NCBI GenBank assembly: GCA_025201705.1
Contig: MU616579.1
Location: forward strand, 1 to 64,000
Source: Dissophora ornata
Taxonomy: Eukaryota; Mortierellomycota; Mortierellomycetes; Mortierellales; Mortierellaceae
Length of the DNA: 64,000 bases
Direction: 5' to 3'
Shown: positions 1 through 9,234 of the stretch, one piece after another
Position numbering within the stretch: position 1 is the first letter of the stretch
Layout of the letters: every line of letters starts with the position of its first letter
Program-made: the position numbers and the translations under genes
The notes under the pieces: model-generated
Seen by the model: the letters and a program-made list of their open reading frames with translations, nothing else
The model's database searches: none
Told to the model about the DNA's origin: nothing

Positions 1-86
1 AAAAAAAAAGGAAAAAATGTCCGCGTGACAATACCTTATCCAGACTAAGACGTATTTGTCGTCATTGCGCCCTCGATTGTTTTTAG

Positions 87-589
87 ATCTGGAAGAGAAA
101 GTGGTTCGTTCTCCGGACTTCAAAACTAGCGTACTACAAGGACAGCAAGGTAAAAAAAACAACAAAACAAACCAAAAAAAAACAAACCAGATGGACATTC
201 TTGTAAAGCGCACAATGGACAAACGACGCTCACATAGATCCCATCTCCTCCCCTCCCTTGCCCCCCATAGGAATATGAACTCTTGCGAATCATCGATATC
301 CGCGATGTCCACAGAGCAGCCGAGGTCCCCGTGAAACACAAGTCCGGTGTCTTCATGATTCTTACCCCTCGAAGGACCTTTACAGTCCAAGCTGAATCCG
401 TGGGTGAGATGCAAGATTGGATCCAGGCTATCAATGAGGCCAAAATCCAATTCGAGTTTACAGCCTCAAGTTCCGACCTGGAATCGTTTGCAGGATCTAC
501 CGTTCACCTCGGACAACATGACGTGTCCGCTGTAACAGAACAGCTGCCTCAACTGCCTCAGCAGCAGTTGCAGCAGCAGCAGCAGCAGC

Positions 590-629
<40 letters not shown>

Positions 630-2387
630 GCATCACGGTGCTCTCGGTATTATCTTGCCAAGACGCCAACAGCGTAAATCATTGTCGCTCTCGGATCCAG
701 ATCTGTTGGACAAGAGAGAGAAATCGAGGCAGAAGGGTGGCTTCTTTGCATCCTCGTCCCCACCCACCCCTTTTATTGCCACCACCATGGACCCAGACTA
801 CACCACAACTAATACTACTACCACAACCTCAACAACGACAACCGCAGCAACCACACCGACCACAGCACAAAATCCAAGTACTTTTGCTGGCGCAAGCAAT
901 AGTGCGGGCGGCGGGACGACGACCACAGTGTCGAGTATTCTCGATCGACCAACACCAAGGACATCTACTATTAGTACACGCGCTGGTTCTGGGGGATTAT
1001 CCCTGATCACCACCACCACCGCCACCACCACCACTGGGACTCAAGCCATGCAAATTGCATCGCCTTCCTCACCTCGTATGGAGCAGGTTCATTCAAGGAC
1101 GGAGCTTCCTGTAGGGTCATACTCGTCCGAACAATCGTTTGGAACAACTACTGGCCATTATGGCGCCACCGTCCCTGGAACACCTTCCTCACCAGGAGGT
1201 TACTACTCTGGTGGGGAAACGTTCTGGACAGGCCATAACGATCATTATACTAATGGAAGTAGTAATGGGAACAATAATTATCTGTCGTCGGGAGAGGAGG
1301 ATGTAGGAGATGATCCTTCCATCTTGGAGGCGGGGCGGTTGGCGTCGGAGGCGGACGCGCCAGGTTCGGGAATTGTGACGAACGAGCATTTGGAGAGTAA
1401 GGTGGTTCGGCAAGGGCATTTGATGAAGCTGGGCAATAAGTATAAGGTAAAAAAAAAAATTCGATATGGACAACAACAAAAAAAAAAAAAAAGCAAAGGT
1501 CGAAAACTCACTCCTAGCACTGTTGCGAACTGTGATTAGACATGGCGTAAGAAGTGGTTTGTCCTGCGAGGCGATAAACTGACCTACTACAAGAACACAA
1601 AGGTAAGCCCCGCATGTGCCGCCTGTATCAAAAGCTCCTTTGCATTTTCTCCATCCATCCAGCTCACCATTAAAACGTGTGTTTTTTTTTGTCTCTCATT
1701 TTATAGGAGTACCAACCTCATGCCATCATCCCTCTATCCACAATAATCGACTGCCTCCAAACCGACCCCGTCTCCAAGTCCAAGCAATACTGTCTCCGTA
1801 TCGTCACCCACAAACGCTCCTTTGTCTGTTGTGCGCCCGACGAGGACACTCTTCTCCAATGGCTTGACGCCCTACACGTCGAATGTGATCGAGTTGCACA
1901 CGAGGCTCGTCAGGAAGCCATCGCGGATCGTAAAGCTATACAGCTTCAACGCCGGTTTTCTCAAGTTGGAGAAGCAGGCCATCAGGATGGAGGCCATGAC
2001 GGCGATGGTGAGAATGAAGATGATCAACCTACAAAGCCGATGGGCAGAACTGCTAGGTTGAAGATGAACCTCCATAGTTCGTTACCCCATCGGTCGAGAT
2101 CGAGGTCCAAATCTGGAGATGCGAATAGTAATACCAATAGCTTGGGATTGTTTGGTACGAGCGCAAACTCTATGACTTCGGGACTGCAAATCAGGAAAAT
2201 GTTGAGTCTGGATACCGCAACGCTGTCGCCTCCTGTCAGTCCAACGACTGCTACAGCCGCAGGGACAGGGGTGACAGCAACAGGCATTGGAGGAGGTGAT
2301 GGGAAGGGGAACAACGTAAAGTTTCATCTCCCGACCAGCGCCACCCACGCCCACTCTCCCACTGACCGGTGCAGCTATGACCTTTAG
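87..2387 (+). CDS. Tandem PH-domain protein, 5' end outside window
   Basis: Proposed exons 87-149, 271-1446, 1540-1602 and 1707-2387; all junctions keep frame and have GT-AG borders. The 5' exons lie before the window (1-86 reads as the end of an intron, ttttag). Two pleckstrin-homology domains are each split by an intron straight after the strand that carries a KWFVLR core: PH1 spans the exon at 87-149 and the start of the next, ending near WIQAINEAK; PH2 (about 1390-1900) has RQGHLMKLGNKYK, then WRKKWFVLRGDKLTYYKNTK, and ends at the conserved Trp of LLQWLDAL. The linker is long, disordered and polyQ/Thr/Ser-rich. The C-terminal tail is Ser/Arg-rich. PH domains of this layout bind phosphoinositides or proteins at membranes, so a signalling or trafficking adaptor is inferred. 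The layout resembles fungal tandem-PH adaptors, but I cannot assign an orthologue. Confidence 0.85.
559..630 (+). repeat. CAG/CAA polyglutamine tract
   Basis: In-frame trinucleotide tract inside the PH protein's linker, encoding Q3-L-Q20 after QLPQLP. The first part uses CAG and the rest is almost pure CAA. It is likely length-polymorphic between strains. Confidence 0.9.
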
Positions 2388-2864
2388 CGCGTGGAAGCAA
2401 GAGTCGATTAGGAAAGGAATAAAAAAAGGGTCTATGCAATTTAGTGTGTTTTCTTTGGTGTGTACTGTACAGCGCAAGCTCAAATGTTGGGTACACATGT
2501 ATGCTACAAATACGTGTAGAAATACAATGACTATGACTACCATGACTACGGTGCTGTCTCGGGAACGCCTTAGACTCGCTGCATCTTGCCTGCTGACTGT
2601 TCAGACGTGGTGGTGGTGGTGAATTTCTGCTTCTTGTGCCGGAGCTCGCGTCCTGGGATCTCAGAATGCATCTTCCTCAACAGACGAAGAAAAAAGCAAT
2701 GTGGGATCACAGTGTACAATAGACTGTCGTGGAGCTACATACTACTATCTTAGTCAGAAAGACGGCTTCTTGCAGATGTCACGGTTCGCAGTAATTTTTC
2801 CAAATTTTTAATGTTGACACGCATGTCCTATTGCAGTGATGGGGAGAAGACGCTGCGTCTCCAC
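2388..2864. other. Intergenic / 3' UTRs
   Basis: Lies between the 3' ends of the PH gene (+) and the CRN pseudogene (-), which are convergent. No supported coding feature seen. Confidence 0.5.
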
Positions 2865-4543
2865 TCAATAAGCTGGGCCATTATCGATCCCTGGTGATTT
2901 GCCGGTCGATGCTGATTTCAAATCAATCTTCAACACGAATTGCTTCACCAGCTGTATCGGATGTGGGGTCCTCTTGTAGACTTTCCCTGTCGCAGATAAA
3001 TACTTCTGCTCTGGGAAGTTGTCATAAATCTCGCTTGGAACAACAAAGACTAGATGAGCGTCTCCAGAGGAACGAATCCATCCACTGTCCATGAGATTTT
3101 TGAGAAGGTTCCCGAACGGCGGCCCTTTGATGTCGTGTCTCTTGGATACCGTAACTTGGAACAAGTGTCTTGGCGACAACAGCAGATCGACGCAAGCGTA
3201 GGTGCAACTCTTTGGTATGCACAATGTCCCTGGAGGCACTGCGGAAATCTCGTTGAACAACTCCACGCTTGGATTGGCCGGGATTTTGAAAGTGGTATTC
3301 GTCTTATCTTGAAGATCCTTGATTCGGAATTCGTGGCCGCCCTTTCGAAAGATGTGTCGTACGTATAGTTCGAATATGGGTCCCTTAGCGGTTCCGAGGC
3401 TGACGTCAACCAGTTTCCCCAATATTTGTTGCCAAGCAACATCCTGCAGTGATTTGCCGATTTCGTCTGCGATATATGCTGACGCCCATTCCAAACGAAA
3501 GTCATGGTGATCATCCGTAGGCCAGCGGTGAAGTAGATGGCTGCTATACTCTAGCGACTCTTTCCCTTGCTCAAAGCATTGCATCATCTTCTGCGGGTCT
3601 CTGACTTCATGGATGGCCTGCAAAACGCGTGCATACGCCATCTTCCTGGCACGATCAATATCACTGGGATCGGAGCTCAGTACACCCTTTGGTTTTTCAA
3701 GGACATATCTCGGTACGCCGCCTATCTTATCGTAGAGTTCCTCCATAAGGTTCTCGGGAACCACTTGGAAGCGCTCAACACCGCACCGGCACTGCTCTAA
3801 CTCCTCCAGCGTCCATGGGGCCATGTAGTAACACCACGATATTTGTTTTTCGACTTCCTGATATTGGTTGAATAGTGTCTTTGGCGATGCTTATATAATA
3901 GTCCTTGCTCTCCCCATCCGCGGGTTTGGAGAGCTGTCGACTAAATACCACGTCTCGGGTAGATTGAGGAAGGGCTGAAAATCCTTGATGTCCCCATAGC
4001 GTAGAGTAGATAGCCCTCCATATGCATAGCAATCGGAGCCCCCTTTCACCTGGAAAATCACAATGGATGGGTTGCCGTCGCTTCCTGTAGCAAGAAGTCG
4101 GATGGTGAAGTATAAGAGAAAGGCCGATTTTCCGATGCCTGATGTTCCAGTCACAACAACTTGCTTCTCAGCCCTATTCCCAGGACTGTCCTGAAATTTC
4201 AAAGAAACGTCGTCGTAAAGATCCTTGTAGGCTTGCCGAACAAACAAGTCTTCTGTATTGACTAGTGGAAATAGAGTGCTGGAACCGGGAGGCGCGGACA
4301 GTTTCTCCATCTCGTTTTTGAAAGCTGAATTTCGGAGGGCAGTGGCTGTCGTCGATAGCGAAGCGTACTGGTCGGTCTTGTCAACTGAGCAACCAAGGAA
4401 ACTAAGCACAGAGACTCTTTCTTTATAGTCAAGCAGAGAAAGGTTGGACCTGTTACCCACCACAGCCTTTTGCGTAAGACCAGCTTCCTCAATCGCTTCC
4501 ATCAACGAGTTCGTATCAAGACGGGTCCTCTTGGGAGGGGGTA
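2865..4543 (-). pseudogene. Crinkler/RHS-type P-loop NTPase + nuclease-fold protein, one in-frame stop
   Basis: A single reading frame runs from about 4543 to the stop at 2865 but is cut by one TAA at 3891-3893. The part before the stop holds a linker (PPPKRTRLDT), a Walker A loop (GTSGIGKSAF) and a Walker B-like strand (TWYLVDS). The frame continues after the stop as ASPKTLF... and YYMAPWTLEEL, and ends in a PD-(D/E)XK-like fold (GPIFELY, then CVDLLL, then LFQVTVSKRH). There the E-x-K catalytic pair reads Q-x-T, as seen in many nuclease-like domains of RHS/Crinkler proteins, so catalysis is doubtful. Sequence upstream of 4543 opens with TTG, not ATG, and contains TAG followed by TACCCC, consistent with an intron acceptor; the true 5' exons are unresolved. 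The family includes host-targeted effectors and toxins of transposon origin. One stop codon suggests recent inactivation, if it is not an assembly error. Confidence 0.75.
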
Positions 4544-4756
4544 CTAACAGGGGAATGGCGTACAGGCAAAGGTAAGTACTCAAGAATATCAGCAACACCA
4601 GCAGTGTTCGTGACTGAATGAAAGACAAGAGGTGGTTAGAAAGGATTACTCGCCCGCTTCCTTTTCTCGGTCTCTTTTAAGAGCTATCGGAAGAAAAAAA
4701 AAGAGCATAACGTAAATAACACGCACGATAATTTTTTTGAAATGCGCAATATAAGG

Positions 4757-5573
4757 TTATAAGGTTAGAGTTACGTTTTTTTTAAAAAAAAAAAACTGCA
4801 ACCATAACATAAGTTCACACCTTCTCTTTATCAGATGCAGTCGCTCGCGAAGAGCCACAAGCCTTTCTTGCACATCCTCATAAGTTGCGGGTCCTTGGGA
4901 AACGTCTTGGGTGAAAGATTCATCGGTAACATCTTGTATGAGTTCATGGTGGACGTCTTGAGCCGCGGGCTCATGGCTGGGCACTCGGGGCGGTGCGATG
5001 GGGGACTGACCGCCTTGCTTTCGGTAGACAAACACCCTCAAAGCTGTTTCAAAGTGTTTTTCGGTTGCGTTCTTGCTGAACACCTGTTCATGAGCCAAGT
5101 ATTTCTTGACCATTGTCTCATGGACACAAAAGGTGCATCTCGCAATTGGTGGGATGCAAATTACCTGCTTCTTGCAACGACTTGACGATATTGTGGTTGG
5201 TAAGAACTCCCATTCGAGCCTAGTTGCAGTTGTAGTCATTCTTTGAAACGATACAAAGTACGGTAAGATGTATTCTTGAGAAGCAGAGACTGTGCAGTAC
5301 GCTCGTAAGGTTATATATCAGGAATATGCCTCTTGATACGGGTCTCCAGATAGTCCTGATGGCGTCGTAGGCGAGCATGTCGCTGTCGGTTGATACGACA
5401 ACGTCGTTAGGCAGGCAGGCGAGGGCAATCGCAACATCCGCCTCTGTAAGGGCCATAGACCCGCGACTCCCATTGCTGAAACGATATGAGAAGTGAGATG
5501 ATGGGTGCGAAGGGGGATTAAGAGAAAGTTCCATTGCCGGCGTAGCACACAGACCGTTGCAAATCATAGTCAA
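4757..5573 (-). pseudogene. XPG/FEN1-like PIN-domain nuclease remnant
   Basis: The upstream frame (5573-5220) contains EADVAIALACLPNDVVVSTDSDMLAY-type sequence followed by IWRPVSRG and VSKNDYN. This matches the acidic-residue core of XPG/FEN1-like PIN domains (E-x-D...DSD). The frame meets TAG at 5220-5222 directly after DYNCN. Family-like sequence resumes in another frame as MVKKYLAHEQV and HFETALRVFVYR, followed by a Pro-rich linker and a charged coiled region (YEDVQERLVALRERL) up to about 4822. No ATG-initiated N-terminal XPG segment is visible. It lies just upstream of, and on the same strand as, the CRN NTPase pseudogene, so the two may have been fused or may be unrelated neighbours. The frame change could hide an intron, but I found no clean splice pair. 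Confidence 0.5.
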
Positions 5574-6062
5574 CAGTGCAGTTTTTCCTTTGCGTCCATC
5601 CAGAGTCTTTGTTTATTGCACAGTTCACCATTTGGGATGAGAGAGTCCATCCCTTGTCCATTGTCAACGATTCTTGCATTTACGGGAGTGTACTCGTCCA
5701 ATGGACAATGCATGAGTGTCCTTATATCAAGACATCAGGACACTGACTCTGCATACTTGTGCCTAGCACGGCGCAAAAATCAACAACGAAGAACAGACTC
5801 CAGTGATATTTGGAGTGTGTGTGTGGGCGTCAAGGCAAGGAAACAAAAGGTCATCATGTCTTAAATCGCCTGCATTTGACTCGATCAATAAAACGCTGGC
5901 CATTGCTTGAATCTGAAGAGGCTCGTGCACCTCCAGCATTTTATATATCGTACGAACAGTTCGAAAGGCTGTGTATCGTAAACAGACGAAAGATTCCCGA
6001 AAGGCTGCCGATCCCGCGGCCAGTGTGAAGCTCTGGATGGAGCAGATCGAACGAGGTATCTA
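5574..6062. other. No recognised gene
   Basis: Sequence between the XPG-like remnant and the small + strand ORF. Short ORFs only, none with family resemblance. Confidence 0.4.
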
Positions 6063-6083
6063 GTGCCAGGGATCTTCCAACGC

Positions 6084-6467
6084 ATGACTATCAACTATGG
6101 CAGGGAGCCTGTGCTTCCTCAAGAGCCACAAGAACCGATCGATAATCTCAAAAACAATTACGATGTCCCTCTTCAAAACTTGCTTTCGCCACAACTCCAT
6201 CTCCAACTACAGGCGATGAGAGCTGAGCGACAGGAGGAGCAAAGAAGAACGAGAAAAGCTGAGGTTGAAGAGACATTTCAGGAAAGTGAACGCGATATGA
6301 TTAACTCGTGCAAGATAATAGTTGATGCCCTTCGCGACAAAAAGAAAAGGCGATGTACGCTGCAATGCCTTCAAAGCATGGCGGCAGGATTGAAGAGGGC
6401 AGCACTCGAATTCCAGGGGTGTAACGCTGTTGGGGCGGGGCGCAACCGCGCAAGTGCCAATGAATAA
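6084..6467 (+). CDS. Small hypothetical protein, charged coiled-coil-like
   Basis: ORF of 127 aa from the ATG at 6084; a GTG lies in frame at 6063. The centre is rich in Glu, Arg and Gln (RAERQEEQRRTRKAEVEE) and predicts a coiled coil. There is no recognisable domain. It lies 115 bp upstream of the CRN gene on the same strand. It may be a fragment of a larger decayed gene: upstream sequence in other frames looks coding-like but carries stops. Confidence 0.35.
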   Translation: MTINYGREPVLPQEPQEPIDNLKNNYDVPLQNLLSPQLHLQLQAMRAERQEEQRRTRKAEVEETFQESERDMINSCKIIVDALRDKKKRRCTLQCLQSMAAGLKRAALEFQGCNAVGAGRNRASANE

Positions 6468-6581
6468 ACCACATTGTGTCAAATGAGCATGTCTCTGTGT
6501 CTAATATGGCCGCACGGTGTTATTGACAAAGCTTATTTCCACCTCCTACCCTAGACACTACGCTGCAATCAACCGAACACC

Positions 6582-8192
6582 ATGACTGACACTTTCCGGA
6601 CCATTTTTTGCGTTCTTGATGGAGAGACGAGGTCCAACGTCTTCCCGGTCTCCATCTCACCTACGAGCACGGTTGGCCAACTCAAGAAACTCCTCAAGGC
6701 TGAGAAGTCCAATGAGTTCAACAATATCGATGCAGACAAGCTCACTCTCTGGCGCGTCTCAATCCCAAACATCGACGATAACGAAAGCCCCATCCTGCTC
6801 AATAACATCGCCGACAATGAAAAGAGGAGAATCTTTCCGCGATCTCTTCTCTCGGATGCGTTTCCTGAGGACATTCAACAACAGATGATCCACGTCATCA
6901 TGCAATGTCCTTTGCAAACACAACCAGGTAATGTAGTATTTGATGTGTGTGTGTGTTCAAGTACGGAATACGTAGAAATACTAACGTTGCTTCACTTTTT
7001 TTTTTTGGTATCTGTGATACATAGATGTCCTGTGCTTCGACACTGCATCACACCAAGAGCTCTCCGAGTTGAAAGCCGACGTTAATGATCCGTTTATCAG
7101 TATGCAAGCGATTATGTGATAGAGCGCTTCGTCCATGTCATTGCGTACAGTACATTCATTCGTGCTGACGATAATTTTTTTTAAACGATAGACCTTGGAA
7201 TTATTGTCCATCCGGAGAAAAATGTCTCGTTCTCTTGGACTGCCCTATTGGAAACGGTGACTTTGGCCGGATTGAGGGGCCACATTTTTCGCATGTATCC
7301 TCAGTACGATCACGACGATCACTTGGAAATAAGCGTCTACAACGGACAACCCAAGCCTGAACTAATATGCGATGACGAGGAATTGCGTAAATTGCTCAAG
7401 ATCACCAAGATAACTTCCAAGACTAAACTGACTATTTCTTTGGGGACTCCAACCAAGACCTTCTCTGCATGGACATTTAAGGATGTTTGTGCTGAGTATG
7501 ACCTCACCGATGCCACCGATCCCTGTATAGAGGATCTTCCGCCGTTCATGGACATTCAAGCCGCCACACTGGACACGGAGTTTCAGAGGAACATGTGCGA
7601 TGAACTCATTTGTGAAGTGGAGAAAAGGGTAAATGTGCTCGAGTTGTTTGGAGCGAACGAGGCGACAAAGTCGTTGGTGGTGGCTCCGTTTCTGATTGCA
7701 GCGACAAGTCTATTCAAGCAAGACCTGTATCTTGCGTCACAACGGGATCTCAACGGGCCCAGAGGAAATGGACCGGTGGATTTTTCGGTGCACTCACAGA
7801 GGACTCATGCCTACACCCTTGGCGTGACGGAGGTGAAGAGAGACGACTTTCGACAAGGAGTGGCTCAGAACATTGTACAGCTGGAATCGGCTTTGACGGC
7901 AGAGAAACGCAAGCGTGAGGTGAATGATGTTGATGGAGAGGATGAGCCACCAAGGAAGTTGAAGGCCTATGGGATTGTTACGGACTCAAAGGAGTGGGCG
8001 TTCATCGAGTGCACGATGAATGGGGACAAGAACGAGACAGTGCAGTGCAGGATAAGCAAGCTCAGGGAGAGTTTAAACTTCGAGGCTGACTGGCAGGACG
8101 ACGCGAAAATAATTTTTCGGAAGCTTGTGTGGCTCTGGTCGTTGATGCGGGATGAGATCCCAAAACGTGAAAGCGACAGTGGGGTCAATTAA
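6582..8192 (+). CDS. Crinkler (CRN) protein: CRN header + PD-(D/E)XK nuclease domain
   Basis: Exons 6582-6927, 7025-7099 and 7192-8192 join in frame with GT-AG borders to give 473 aa. Residues 1-115 are a ubiquitin-like CRN N-terminal header with the hallmark TLWRVSIPN motif. The middle region (about 140-260) links to a C-terminal domain with the PD-(D/E)XK pattern: Asp337 in GPVDFSV, Glu354-x-Lys356 in GVTEVK, then a QNIVQLE helix. All expected catalytic positions are present, unlike in the neighbouring CRN pseudogene. CRN proteins are modular effectors or endogenous conflict proteins whose C-terminal domains act in the nucleus. Here a DNA-cleaving domain is inferred from the motif only. No signal peptide is visible at MTDTFRTIFCVLDG, as is common for non-oomycete CRNs. 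No lesions were found, so this is the only intact-looking conflict gene in the window. Confidence 0.85.
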
Positions 8193-8239
8193 AAAATATA
8201 ATGTCCAGGCTCCATCCCTACAATGAAAATTTTCCCAGA

Positions 8240-8894
8240 CTATAAAACATACCATGAACAGCTCAAACAAATAAAATGCCAAAGAACCCACTAGGCAGAT
8301 CTCGACGTCCTTGTTTCGCACAACCACGCCGTAAAGCAGCTTCCCATCTGCATTCATCTTGCCTTGCAGCATTGTAAGGACAATACCCAGGGTGAACTGT
8401 CCCGTAGCATCACTAAATTCAAATGCGTGGAAATTCAGGTCCTGCAGCATAGCCATCCGCATATTTTCCCCTCGGCACATCATGAAGTGGGTCCATGATA
8501 AGTTCAGTCGGTCACGGAGCCCATTCAGTTTCCTCCGGTTCTTTTGATCAAGTTGAACATAGTTGCGTGTCCAGAATGACTTCATCATGCGCTTGAATCC
8601 CTGGGCATTATAACCTTCCGTGATCCTGAGACCCTGGAACTTCGCTGCCGTCGTGAAGCCACCTAATAAGGTGAAAGAGTGGTTCAATATTAGATATTGG
8701 AACCATGACTACAGGACAATGCGGTACGTGATCCAGCCATTTGTCATCATTACCGATCCTCCGCTTGTATGCCTCCTAGCTATTTTGCGTGGGGACGTCT
8801 CTGCTCCTCGCCACGCTCCATTTGGTGCCAAAGTTGCTTGTTCATTCCACAGATCAACGACAGCCTTGATATAGAAATCGATCGTCTCAGGCAT
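8240..8894 (-). pseudogene. Ndc10/DUF3504-type (Crypton-like recombinase fold) fragment
   Basis: Starts at the ATG at 8894 (DFYIKAVVDLWNEQ). One reading frame continues through a TAG at 8709-8711 into GLRDRLNLSWTHFMMCRGEN, MLQGKMNADGKLLYG and RNKDVEICLVGSLAFYLFE. These blocks are typical of the Ndc10 domain-2 / DUF3504 family, related to Crypton tyrosine recombinases. Resemblance ends near 8250, before the catalytic C-terminal segment. Beyond that the open frame only runs antisense through the CRN gene's 3' end. It is therefore a 3'-truncated remnant whose breakpoint is within about 50 bp of the CRN stop codon. Confidence 0.65.
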
Positions 8895-9234
8895 GTAATC
8901 GTCCCCAAGCGCATCAGTCCGGGCCTTCTTTTTCAGGCTACAATAAATTTTTCACTTAATCCTTTTTGACGTCAAAAGTGGATCTTGACTGTACCACTTT
9001 TCATATCTAGGCTAACCCACACAAAGGCATGATTCTGACAAACTGTTCAAGGCTCTCTCTCCTCAGAGCAACAACACCTCTCACTCGTGATGGCTCTGTT
9101 TCGAGGCAATAGTTTCCTGTTGTTCCTTCTTTCTTGTTTTATTAGATGAGAGTGCTGAAATCGAGCTGTAGAAGAAAAACAACAACAAAAGGAAAGACCT
9201 CCTCCCCTCCCTCCCTTTCCTCCACCTGCGGCCC
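8895..9234. other. Intergenic
   Basis: Short AT- and CT-rich spacer before the Nup35/53 3' end. No feature seen. Confidence 0.4.

Noticed and set aside
4545..4628. Hydrophobic signal-peptide-like N-terminus (TLLVLLIFLSTYLCLYAIP) on the CRN pseudogene
   Set aside because: The frame opens with TTG, not ATG, and the stretch ends in a good intron acceptor (CCCCTGTTAG). It is most likely translated intron.
5318..5548. Peptide MGVAGLWP on the - strand, like the XPG N-terminal motif
   Set aside because: It lies in the alternate frame of the XPG internal block EADVAIA, so it is probably a coincidence. The true N-terminal region would be expected further upstream.
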